From positions 1 through 5,700 of the forward strand of contig JAICHI010000083.1 of the NCBI GenBank assembly GCA_025922735.1: a stretch of DNA of 5,700 bases, read 5' to 3'. This stretch comes from Nitrososphaeraceae archaeon (GTDB lineage: Archaea; Thermoproteota; Nitrososphaeria; Nitrososphaerales; Nitrososphaeraceae). Position numbers and translations under genes: made by a program. The notes below the pieces were generated by a model. That model did not search any database. It was given only the letters and a program-made list of their open reading frames with translations, and was not told where the DNA came from. Position 1 is the first letter of the stretch, and the number at the start of each line of letters is the position of its first letter. Of this stretch, positions 1 to 5,700 are shown in pieces.

Positions 1-954
1 AAGCGACTGTGCCGCAATCAATGCCCTCGCGACATGCTCTTCGCTCAGTTTAATTTGCTTTGCCTTAGTTGGCGCGCCGATATTTTCCAATGTTTCTGCT
101 ATCTTTTCCCAGTTAAGGCCATGCAGCTTTGCCATCATGATTGTGCCTATGCCGACGCGCTCGCCGTGGAGTCCGAAGTTTGAACCTGCAACATATTCCA
201 CTGCATGGCTGAAGAGGTGCTCAGCCCCTGAGCATGGTCTGCTGCTACCTGCGATACAGGCGGCGACGCCAGCACTTATGAGCGCTTCAACAATTGTTCG
301 TATAGTGAACTGGCTCTTGCAGGCTAATTTCTCCGATTCCTCAAGTATTATCTCGGCACTCATGTAGGCTAGATTGGCTGCATAACTGCCAAAGTACTCT
401 CCTTTTTCATCGCGGGCGAGCTCCCAGTCCTTAACTGCTGTTATTTTTGCAACCAAGTCCCCGCAGCCGCCTGCTAGAAGTCGTGAGGGTGCTTCCAACA
501 TCAGTCGAGTGTCTGCAACCACACCAATTGGTGTATTTGCCTTTATGGAATATGGCTTGTTCGTACCTCTTATGGAAACAAACGGGCTTGATATTCCGTC
601 ATGCGATGCTGATGTTGGCACGCTCAGAAACGGTCTGCCTATCTTGAAAGCTGTCATTTTCGCAATATCGACAGACCTTCCACCGCCAAAACCAATTACA
701 AAGTCGGGCAGTTTGTTGCCAATCTTGTCCTGGAGCTTCTCAACAATGCCCATTGATGCATGGCTTACTACGTACTGCGAGCTTTTTAGTGACACATGTT
801 CAAGAGAGGAGCCTAGCTTATCGCCTGCCTTTGATTTGACAGTTCTGCCAGTAACAACTGCAACCTCGGCTGCGCTTTCATTAAGGGTTCGAATAAGCAC
901 ACCAACCTGAGAAACAACGCCCTCACCTATGAGTATCTTTCTTGGCAACTCCAT
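1..954 (-). CDS. egsA: sn-glycerol-1-phosphate dehydrogenase (partial, C-terminus outside window)
   Basis: Cytosolic enzyme that reduces dihydroxyacetone phosphate to sn-glycerol-1-phosphate with NAD(P)H, the first committed step of archaeal ether-lipid synthesis. The frame is open from an ATG at 954 to the left edge, giving 318 residues; family members are about 340-350, so roughly 30 C-terminal residues are missing. Seen in the translation: a nucleotide-binding glycine run GFGGGRSVDIAK (residues 88-99), PTSASHDG (113-120), and the three expected zinc ligands of the iron-alcohol-dehydrogenase fold, Asp166 in GCGDLVAK, His246 in GAEHLFSH and His263 in LHGERVGIG. An in-frame TAA lies a short way upstream of the ATG, with only a TTG as an alternative start between them, so this start is favoured. 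The gene is divergent from the aCPSF1-like gene across a 637-bp gap. Identification is firm; NADH versus NADPH preference cannot be read here. Confidence 0.95.
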   Translation of the reverse strand, partial: MELPRKILIGEGVVSQVGVLIRTLNESAAEVAVVTGRTVKSKAGDKLGSSLEHVSLKSSQYVVSHASMGIVEKLQDKIGNKLPDFVIGFGGGRSVDIAKMTAFKIGRPFLSVPTSASHDGISSPFVSIRGTNKPYSIKANTPIGVVADTRLMLEAPSRLLAGGCGDLVAKITAVKDWELARDEKGEYFGSYAANLAYMSAEIILEESEKLACKSQFTIRTIVEALISAGVAACIAGSSRPCSGAEHLFSHAVEYVAGSNFGLHGERVGIGTIMMAKLHGLNWEKIAETLENIGAPTKAKQIKLSEEHVARALIAAQSL

Positions 955-978
955 CAGGTGGGTCGGCGGAGAACTCAA

Positions 979-987
979 TTAGAAAAA
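979..987 (-). promoter_or_regulatory. TATA-like box of egsA
   Basis: The minus strand reads TTTTTCTAA, ending 25 nt before the A of the egsA ATG. That is the spacing expected if transcription starts at or next to the start codon, as in leaderless archaeal mRNAs. It differs by one base from the box in front of the thiouridylase gene (TTTTTATAA), which has almost the same spacing. A second AT-rich candidate, the palindrome ATTAATTAAT at 1001-1010, would give a leader of about 20 nt instead. Confidence 0.45.
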
Positions 988-1507
988 CCTGCACGCAGCA
1001 ATTAATTAATCTTGCACCTATCTGTGTTGCTCTCTTGGTTTAGCGAGTTCATTCTGTAGAGATTTGGCACCTGAGACTCTTTTCAGATAGACCAGCTCAA
1101 GTGCTCCAGCTCACTATCTTCTTGTTCGCGTCGCTGAATCTGTGTTGATCAGGCTTGTCATGTTGAGTATCTCTCTTAGTCCGTGTTAGTAACATTGATA
1201 ATATCATCATCAGACCCACTTGCATTTTAGAACTTCCTTTTGTAGCTGTGGATTTATCTATCAGGCAGTCTTGATTGAAGCGCAGTGGGAATGATTTGAA
1301 CAATGTGGGGCTTTCGGAGCTACATCTGGCGCGACCAGTAAAATCTTGCCTCCTCAATATCTAAAGACTCTTGTCTGTCTCTCTATCATAGTGATACTTC
1401 GGTTGAATATGAGTAGCATGAGCTATATTATCGTGCGAATTGAATGGCCATGCAATTTAAACCTGCACCATATTTCAACTCAACCCTTAAAGGGGGAAAA
1501 CAAGCCA

Positions 1508-1519
1508 AATACTTAATAC
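1508..1519 (+). promoter_or_regulatory. Candidate TATA element of the aCPSF1-like gene
   Basis: The AT-rich stretch AAATACTTAATA follows a purine-rich tract (AAAGGGGGAAAA, 1489-1500). If it is the TATA box, transcription would start near 1540 and leave a leader of about 50 nt. No TATA-like sequence sits 24-30 nt before the ATG, so a leaderless transcript is unlikely here. An alternative box, AATTTAAA at 1454-1461, would give a leader of about 100 nt. Confidence 0.3.
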
Positions 1520-1520
1520 C

Positions 1521-1541
1521 GGCATCAATGTAAGAGATGCC
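1521..1541. repeat. Inverted repeat GGCATC-N9-GATGCC
   Basis: Six-base perfect arms (1521-1526 and 1536-1541) with a 9-nt centre, starting two bases after the candidate TATA element and about 50 bp before the aCPSF1-like start codon. The position fits an operator over the transcription start or a small hairpin in the leader. A 6-bp arm can occur by chance. Confidence 0.4.
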
Positions 1542-1591
1542 ATCACTGTTGACGGAGACGTTCGTTTGACGGTCATCTAGGAATTACATTC

Positions 1592-3472
1592 ATGCAGCCT
1601 AAACAGCCCTTCCATCACGAATCTGCTAACCAAAATATCATGGCAGTAATACTGCAGAGTCTGCCGCATGAGGCTAACCTGACAAAAATCGAATACGAAG
1701 GTCCTTGCATTGCGCTTTATTCTAAGAACCCAAGCTACCTACTACAGAACAATCAGCTTGTCCTAAACATGGTGAATACCATAAAGAAGCGGATCGTTAT
1801 CCGGATAGATGAGTCACTAAGGCTTTCTCAAGATGAGTCCACCAATGTTATTGGAGATACCGTTCCAAAAGAATCTGGCATTGCTGGAACATTTTTTGAC
1901 GCCGTTTTAGGCGAAGCAGTAATCTTTGCTAGGAAGCCTTGGACCATTTTGCGTGAAGGTGGCGATGTTGATCTTACAGAAAAAATTGGCTGGAAAGTCA
2001 GGGTCAGAAAAGCTCCACAAAACATGCTGCCAATTGAAACACTTTATAAAATACTGGGTGAAACAGTGAGCCAACGCACAAAGTTCTATCGAGAAGTGGG
2101 AGATAAAATATTTCGGCCTAAATTGACAGAGCAGGCCGAAGCCAGCCTTCTCACGCTAGGGGGATTTGCGGAGGTAGGCAGGTCATGTATGCTACTTGAA
2201 ACACGTGAAAGCAAGATTATTCTCGACTGTGGACTCAACCTATCGGCGAAGGACTCACTCGGAGCCCTTCCTCGCTTTGACATCACAGGGATAGGTATGG
2301 AAGAAGTAGATGCAGTGGTTCTCAGCCATGCACATCTGGATCATACTGGCTTTTTGCCAGCGCTCTTCAAATATGGATATAGGGGCCCGGTCTACTGCAC
2401 AGAGCCAACTCTCTTGCTCATGAGTATCCTTCAGCGCGACTATCTCAAGTATTCCGGGAGTGATGCATTATATTCTGAGCAAGACATCGACAGAGCAGTA
2501 ACACACACGATCACACTGATGCTCGGTATAGTAACTGATATTTCGCCGGATATCAAGCTGGTACTTTCAAACTCGGGACACATCATAGGATCGACTTCGA
2601 TTCATCTGCACATTGGGAACGGCGAGCACAACCTCGTATATACAAGCGATATGAAGTTTGGCAAGACGCAAACACTTGAAAACGCTTCTTGGAGTTTTCC
2701 CCGAGTTGAAACTATGATAATTGAAAGCACGTACGGCGGCAAGGAGGATATCATGTGTCCACGAGAGCAGTCTGAGGCCAATCTTGTCAGCGCGGTTGAG
2801 AGGACACTTACGGCAGGCGGTCATGTGCTAATGCCGGTGCCCGCAGTTGGCATTTCCCAGGAGCTGATTCTTCTGCTTGACAGGTTTACAAAAGGCGGCA
2901 GGCTTAAGACCAAAGTGCTTGTGGAAAAGATCATTTCAGAAGCCACAGCTGTCTATGAGGCGTATCCTGAATTTCTTTCAAAAGAGCTCGGCAAACATGT
3001 ACTCGAGTCGGAAGCAAGCCAATTTGGATCAGAATTCTCAATAGTTGAATCGGAGACTCTTAAGCCCAGTGAACCTGCAATAGTCCTTGCTCCTTCATCC
3101 ATGCTAATCGGAGGACCTTCTGTAGGATACTTGAAGCAAATAGCGGATAATCCAAAAAGCACACTCATTATGCTGTCGTATCAATCCCTCGACACTCCCG
3201 GCAGAGCAATACTAGACGGTGCCAGACAAATTAGAATTGGGGGGGAGACAATCGAACTTCGATGCCAAGTCGAAAGGATTGATGGTCTTGGCAGTCACAG
3301 CGACTATAACCAGCTTATGGCATATGTTTTGCGGCTTCGGCCCAAGCTTAGGCGAGTTCTTGTCAACCACGGCGAGCGACCAAAGGCGCAGAACCTAGCA
3401 AGCATGATAAACAAGCAGTTTAGAATACAGACACAGCACCCCTTGGTGCAGGAAGCAATAAAACTACTTTAG
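1592..3472 (+). CDS. aCPSF1/FttA-like KH, metallo-beta-lactamase and beta-CASP ribonuclease (divergent)
   Basis: Family role: endo/5'-3' exoribonuclease acting at transcript 3' ends; aCPSF1 (FttA) drives archaeal transcription termination, usually as a dimer binding U-rich RNA. The 626 residues are close to family length. Rough layout: KH domains 1-145, metallo-beta-lactamase core 183-385, beta-CASP insertion 386-545, C-terminal lactamase part 546-626. Expected catalytic and metal residues are present: Asp212, HAHLDH (246-251), His330, Asp353, Glu378 (ESTYGG), His569 and His593 (VNHGE). Several neighbouring positions that I recall as near-invariant differ: Ser352 before Asp353, Ile421 in AVGISQE, Lys446-Ile447, Ser503 in PSSML, Ala539 in TPGRA and GLGSHSD (565-571). 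This suggests a paralogue or a fast-evolving lineage. An in-frame TGA upstream with no other ATG supports this start; AGGA at 1579-1582 is a weak ribosome site. Confidence 0.9.
   Translation: MQPKQPFHHESANQNIMAVILQSLPHEANLTKIEYEGPCIALYSKNPSYLLQNNQLVLNMVNTIKKRIVIRIDESLRLSQDESTNVIGDTVPKESGIAGTFFDAVLGEAVIFARKPWTILREGGDVDLTEKIGWKVRVRKAPQNMLPIETLYKILGETVSQRTKFYREVGDKIFRPKLTEQAEASLLTLGGFAEVGRSCMLLETRESKIILDCGLNLSAKDSLGALPRFDITGIGMEEVDAVVLSHAHLDHTGFLPALFKYGYRGPVYCTEPTLLLMSILQRDYLKYSGSDALYSEQDIDRAVTHTITLMLGIVTDISPDIKLVLSNSGHIIGSTSIHLHIGNGEHNLVYTSDMKFGKTQTLENASWSFPRVETMIIESTYGGKEDIMCPREQSEANLVSAVERTLTAGGHVLMPVPAVGISQELILLLDRFTKGGRLKTKVLVEKIISEATAVYEAYPEFLSKELGKHVLESEASQFGSEFSIVESETLKPSEPAIVLAPSSMLIGGPSVGYLKQIADNPKSTLIMLSYQSLDTPGRAILDGARQIRIGGETIELRCQVERIDGLGSHSDYNQLMAYVLRLRPKLRRVLVNHGERPKAQNLASMINKQFRIQTQHPLVQEAIKLL
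3456..3463 (-). terminator. Possible U-tract terminator of sepF
   Basis: Directly after the sepF stop codon the minus strand reads TTTTATTG, inside the 3' end of the aCPSF1-like gene. Archaeal terminators are often simple U-tracts, so this short run could serve, but it is weak. Confidence 0.25.
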
Positions 3473-3748
3473 ATCGTATATGCCACGCCAGATCTTGACA
3501 CCTGGAGGAGTGATCACAATGCGCTCTTCTCCGAGCCTTGCAATATCCCCGCCGGCTGACTGCGTATAAGAATACAGATCCTCAACAACCTTGCGCAATT
3601 CCTCCAAGTCCTTTTGCGCAAGCGGCGTCACCCTGATAATAAGGATCATATGTTTTTTGAGATCTTCTTTTACTACAGAGATATCCGACAGATCGCGCAG
3701 CGTAAGTGCCTTCAAATAAACCGGTGTTTTCTGGGTCTGCATGTACAC
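3464..3748 (-). CDS. sepF: SepF-family protein, archaeal type
   Basis: SepF binds FtsZ and in euryarchaea anchors it to the membrane. The protein is almost only the compact SepF domain: VYLKAL (10-15), a strand ILIIRVTPLAQKD (35-47), a long helix (48-63), and the highly typical GGDIARLGEERIVITPP (66-82) followed by VKIW. From the GTG at 3748 it is 94 residues; the ATG at 3742 (92 residues) is the more natural start. An in-frame TAG lies two codons before the GTG, so no N-terminal amphipathic membrane helix or linker can be added. The 3' end overlaps the convergent aCPSF1-like gene by 9 bp. No TATA box lies at leaderless distance. Thaumarchaea divide mainly with Cdv proteins, so the role here may not be that of euryarchaeal SepF. 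Family assignment is good; function is inferred. Confidence 0.85.
   Translation of the reverse strand: MYMQTQKTPVYLKALTLRDLSDISVVKEDLKKHMILIIRVTPLAQKDLEELRKVVEDLYSYTQSAGGDIARLGEERIVITPPGVKIWRGIYDLK
3653..3671 (+). terminator. Candidate U-rich terminator of the aCPSF1-like gene
   Basis: The plus strand has a T6 run (3653-3658) followed by a pyrimidine-rich TTCTTTT (3665-3671), about 180 nt after the aCPSF1-like stop. It is the first marked T-rich stretch downstream. If used, the 3' end of that mRNA would be antisense to most of sepF. Confidence 0.25.
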
Positions 3749-3903
3749 TACCTATCTTCTGCGAATTGCAGTTGAGCTTGCCATGTGTAATCAATAGTCA
3801 TGCTGGTCAATTCTCATTCACTGAATAGTTGATTTTAGCTGAATGATAGTGATGCAGAAGCTCTTGTAATTAGAGTAAAGGATATTATTATTATTATTAT
3901 TAT
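3749..3903. other. Spacer between sepF and the thiouridylase gene
   Basis: This 155-bp spacer contains no gene. AT-rich stretches that could serve sepF are AGCTAAAATC (minus strand, about 3840-3831) and the (ATT)7 tract at its right end; neither is at leaderless distance, so sepF would have a leader of roughly 60 nt or more if one is used. I see no strong hairpin-plus-U-tract terminator for the thiouridylase. Confidence 0.4.
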
Positions 3904-3904
3904 T
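3884..3904. repeat. (ATT)7 trinucleotide microsatellite
   Basis: Seven perfect ATT units. The last base is also the last base of the TAA stop codon (3906-3904, minus) of the thiouridylase gene. In that gene's frame the repeat reads as ATA (Ile) codons, so unit gains or losses keep the stop codon and change only the spacer length towards sepF. Confidence 0.9.
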
Positions 3905-4953
3905 TATATGCGAATCATCTCTATCGTCTCAATGTCAGCTGGCATGACTCTAACTTCACTCTTGTCTCCGTTAACGGTTATGGATACATTAGAGAGCTCA
4001 TGCCTAGGAGCATCTGAATAACGTGCCGCTATAGCAGCACATTTTGCCAGCAACGGATCATTGTAACTTTTGCAGCGCAGTATACAGGTTGGCCCAACAT
4101 GGTCCTTGACCTCCATAACAATATCCCCGTCAGCTGCGAGTGCCTTCATAACTTCGTTTTCGTCTTCATTCCTTCCAACGACGAACTTAGCATCATGCAT
4201 AATTCGGAAATGCCTGCCAACCTTCAAAAGCTCAATATCGTTAAGAGTTGGAATGTCGTCGCAGTGATCCAAGATATCCTTGACGCGCTTTGAGAAGCTA
4301 GGATCTGTTAACAGACAGCCACCGGCGGCATTTGGTGGATCGGACATGCCAAAGTGTTTTGCCATGGTCAACTGTCCTTTTCTCGACCTACCCTTGATAT
4401 CACCCATGTTTTCGCGCTTTATCAATCCCAAGTTTTCGGCATCTGTCGGTGGGAGATGCTTTGCAGATAAAGGACGTAAAACCTTGCATTCCATGCCTGT
4501 CTCTTTTTCAATGATATGTAATGCGCGATTGTTTTGGCTCATCGGGCGCTGAAACAGTACTTCGCCTGTTATTACAAAATCCGCATTTATCTTTTTCATA
4601 TGCTCCTTAGCGGCACTGTACATCATGCCTCTACAATCGATGCATGGATTCATACCCGAGCCATAGCCATATTTAGGATTCTTTAGCATACGAAGGTACT
4701 CTTCACCAAAGTACACCGTCTTTAGCTTGATCCCAAGTTCGTCGGCTACCTCTTTGACTCGTTGGCCGCAGCCCTTGCCACAGTCAAAATCGCAAAACGG
4801 AGTCTTGACAGCAACGGCTTCAACATCGATGCCCTCCTCAAGCATCATTCTTACAGCTAGGCTGCTGTCAAGGCCACCAGACAGTAATGCAACTGCCTTT
4901 GGCTTTTTGTTTTCTGCTGGCTTGTCGCCATCTTGCTGTGACATCGTTGGCAT
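3904..4953 (-). CDS. PP-loop tRNA thiouridylase-like protein with C-terminal NFACT-R-like domain
   Basis: Predicted to adenylate and thiolate a tRNA uridine; the target base is not known from sequence. Of 349 residues, the N-terminal part carries the ATP PP-loop SGGLDSS (25-31). A cysteine cluster Cys54, Cys58 and Cys62 follows, then CIDCR with Cys104 and Cys107, GEVLFQRPMSQN (130-141), RPLSAKHLPPT (160-170), and Cys213 in AAGGCLLTDP. The C-terminal third, from about LLKVGRHFRI (242-251) through VVGRNEDENE (258-267), matches the NFACT-R-type RNA-binding domain that comparative studies place on such ATPases. The paired cysteines suggest MnmA/ThiI-like persulfide chemistry or an iron-sulfur cluster as in TtuA; the sequence does not decide. 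The ATG at 4953 gives 349 residues, but Met4 (4944) fits the TATA box better as a leaderless start (346 residues). pheT lies 93 bp upstream in the same direction. Confidence 0.85.
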   Translation of the reverse strand: MPTMSQQDGDKPAENKKPKAVALLSGGLDSSLAVRMMLEEGIDVEAVAVKTPFCDFDCGKGCGQRVKEVADELGIKLKTVYFGEEYLRMLKNPKYGYGSGMNPCIDCRGMMYSAAKEHMKKINADFVITGEVLFQRPMSQNNRALHIIEKETGMECKVLRPLSAKHLPPTDAENLGLIKRENMGDIKGRSRKGQLTMAKHFGMSDPPNAAGGCLLTDPSFSKRVKDILDHCDDIPTLNDIELLKVGRHFRIMHDAKFVVGRNEDENEVMKALAADGDIVMEVKDHVGPTCILRCKSYNDPLLAKCAAIAARYSDAPRHELSNVSITVNGDKSEVRVMPADIETIEMIRI

Positions 4954-4967
4954 TAGTGGTATGTTGG

Positions 4968-4976
4968 TTATAAAAA
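4968..4976 (-). promoter_or_regulatory. TATA box of the thiouridylase gene
   Basis: The minus strand reads TTTTTATAA. Its 3' end is 24 nt before the ATG at 4944 (Met4 of the long frame) and 15 nt before the ATG at 4953. Archaeal transcription normally begins about 22-25 nt after the TATA box, so the RNA would start at or near 4945, which leaves the first ATG outside the transcript. This gives the gene its own promoter, independent of pheT. Confidence 0.65.
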
Positions 4977-4980
4977 TGAT

Positions 4981-5060
4981 ATGTGCCCCGCCTCTGACTC
5001 ACACGCTGTCACTGGTTAGCCATAAGCTGTGTCCTCTACGTGCTCTTTAACGGGGTACAT
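4981..5060. repeat. 10-bp inverted repeat spanning the pheT stop codon
   Basis: ATGTGCCCCG (4981-4990) pairs with CGGGGTACAT (5051-5060) across a 60-nt loop. The one non-Watson-Crick position is G-U in a plus-strand RNA but A-C in the minus-strand (pheT) RNA. The right arm lies in the last codons of pheT, the stop codon is in the loop, and the left arm ends 5 bp from the TATA box of the next gene. The loop has a weaker inner pairing, CACACGCT (5002-5009) with AGCTGTG. I looked for a tRNA fold and found no T-arm or D-arm. Confidence 0.55.
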
Positions 5061-5700
5061 TATCTTTCACGTAGTGATATTTGTCTTTTATGATAGGAAG
5101 TAGGTTTATCTCAAATGCTGCCACAGGCATCCTCAACTTAAAGTTTTCAAGTGCAAGGGGAATAATCTCTCCAACTACTCCCACAGATTTACCGTCTAAT
5201 ATCACCTCGGCACACCTGCCTTCCATGAACATATGGTTTGTCGACGCTTTTGTGGTTGCCTCTTTGCCAAAGCATGACCTTAATAATGCCTGCATCGTTG
5301 ATTTTATCTCTGTATAACCTGCGTCAGTATGTGCTATCACTGCTCCGAGATTCCATCTCTCTTCTATTATTGTGGTTGATTTGAGAAAGGTCTTGCCTAT
5401 CTCAAATAATCTCTGGGGGTATTGTTCATGAATGTTGTAAGAAAGCGACTGAAGGAGCAACGGAACAAGTGAGTTACGTAGGATTTGGTGCTCTGTGCTC
5501 TTAGAGCCGTCGACTGAGAGCATATCCTTAGCAAGAATACCAAACGCATTATACTGCACTTCTTTGCTTGTTAGCAAAAAGTTGAGCGATTCAATCATGC
5601 CCAAACCAATCATAGTCTCTCTTATTGCGTCAAAATAGACGGAAAGGGAATCCTTCTTCCCAGCCGTTGGTGAATTAGGAAACTTTGGCTCTAGGTTGTA
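5047..5700 (-). CDS. pheT: Phenylalanyl-tRNA synthetase beta subunit (partial, N-terminus outside window)
   Basis: Beta chain of the alpha2-beta2 synthetase that charges tRNA-Phe in the cytosol. The frame is open from the right edge to a TAA at 5049-5047 and gives 217 residues, beginning YNLEPKFP; the archaeal protein is about 550, so this is its C-terminal two fifths. It covers the catalytic-like B6/B7 domain: a helix ending in ETMIGLGMIES near residues 28-38, LTSKE, a STEHQILRNSLVPLLLQSL segment, YPQRLFEIGK, AVIAHTDAGYTEIK, FMEGRCAEV, and VVGEIIPLALENF near the end. The usual histidine in GEIHPE is isoleucine here, a small deviation. The initiator for this gene is outside the window; the internal Met at 5613 is not a start because conserved sequence continues upstream. 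The 3' end forms one arm of an inverted repeat. Confidence 0.93.
   Translation of the reverse strand, partial: YNLEPKFPNSPTAGKKDSLSVYFDAIRETMIGLGMIESLNFLLTSKEVQYNAFGILAKDMLSVDGSKSTEHQILRNSLVPLLLQSLSYNIHEQYPQRLFEIGKTFLKSTTIIEERWNLGAVIAHTDAGYTEIKSTMQALLRSCFGKEATTKASTNHMFMEGRCAEVILDGKSVGVVGEIIPLALENFKLRMPVAAFEINLLPIIKDKYHYVKDNVPR

Larger units (their letters stand above)
955..1591. other. 637-bp divergent intergenic region, no convincing gene
   Basis: Lies between the divergent egsA and aCPSF1-like genes. I found no tRNA T-arm signature and no credible coding region; the only longer minus-strand frame (1097-1357) has no recognisable domain. It holds promoter-like AT boxes at both ends, a 10-nt direct repeat AAACCTGCAC (985-994 and 1459-1468), a quasi-palindrome CCCTTAAAGGG (1484-1494), an inverted repeat GGCATC/GATGCC (1521-1541) and a TTGACGG pair (1549, 1566). 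The middle, about 1020-1440, shows nothing I can name. It could hold an unrecognised small RNA or the remnant of a decayed gene; neither is demonstrated. Confidence 0.6.

Noticed and set aside
137..910. Three plus-strand open frames (137-367, 447-647, 509-910)
   Set aside because: They are antisense to egsA, whose motifs are all clear on the minus strand.
1150..1215. C/D box guide RNA on the minus strand (ATGATGA followed by CTGA about 50 nt later)
   Set aside because: No internal D'/C' pair and no terminal stem; the ATGATGA lies in a simple TGATGATGA run.
1097..1357. Minus-strand 86-codon open frame in the long gap
   Set aside because: Composition is not protein-like, no domain is recognisable, there is no promoter at leaderless distance, and it is a length expected by chance.
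3582..3794. Minus-strand 70-codon frame overlapping sepF
   Set aside because: Shifted frame of sepF; its extra N-terminus is not amphipathic or hydrophobic, so it does not rescue a membrane-targeting segment by frameshift.
4981..5060. tRNA gene (acceptor-like stem and a TGGTTAGCC segment)
   Set aside because: No T-arm GGTTC-type loop, no anticodon arm, and the D-arm-like segment is in the wrong place relative to the stem.
5047..5613. pheT starting at the internal Met at 5613
   Set aside because: The open frame and PheT-like sequence continue to the right edge, so this is an internal methionine.

Overview
The window looks like chromosomal DNA of an archaeon, most likely a thaumarchaeon (Nitrososphaeria). 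Three genes point to archaea: sn-glycerol-1-phosphate dehydrogenase, which sets the stereochemistry of archaeal ether lipids; a KH-domain beta-CASP nuclease of the aCPSF1/FttA family; and a short archaeal-type SepF. The thaumarchaeal placement rests on my recollection of the N-terminal wording of the aCPSF1-like protein and on TATA boxes placed for leaderless transcripts. It is an inference, not a database result.

Layout, left to right. Positions 1-954 (minus) hold most of egsA; its C-terminal end lies beyond the left edge. Positions 955-1591 are a 637-bp divergent intergenic region with no convincing gene but several short repeats and promoter-like AT boxes. Positions 1592-3472 (plus) encode an aCPSF1-like KH/metallo-beta-lactamase/beta-CASP protein. 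Positions 3464-3748 (minus) encode a SepF-family protein whose 3' end overlaps the nuclease gene tail to tail by 9 bp. Positions 3749-3903 are a spacer ending in an (ATT)7 microsatellite that touches the stop codon of the next gene. Positions 3904-4953 (minus) encode a PP-loop tRNA thiouridylase-like protein with a C-terminal NFACT-R-like domain. Positions 4954-5046 carry its promoter and one arm of a 10-bp inverted repeat. Positions 5047-5700 (minus) are the C-terminal third or so of phenylalanyl-tRNA synthetase beta subunit, pheT, cut by the right edge.

The genes are mostly housekeeping: lipid backbone synthesis, RNA 3'-end formation or transcription termination, a division or FtsZ-associated factor, tRNA modification and tRNA charging. 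They do not form one pathway. pheT and the thiouridylase are both tRNA genes and lie in the same direction, but the thiouridylase has its own good TATA box. I see no mobile element, CRISPR array, tRNA or rRNA.

I do not see a clear new system. The points most worth checking are: the aCPSF1-like protein keeps every metal and catalytic residue but has changed several normally near-invariant neighbouring residues, which suggests a paralogue; its long upstream region has clustered repeats; SepF lacks a membrane-targeting N-terminus; and a long-armed inverted repeat spans the pheT stop codon.
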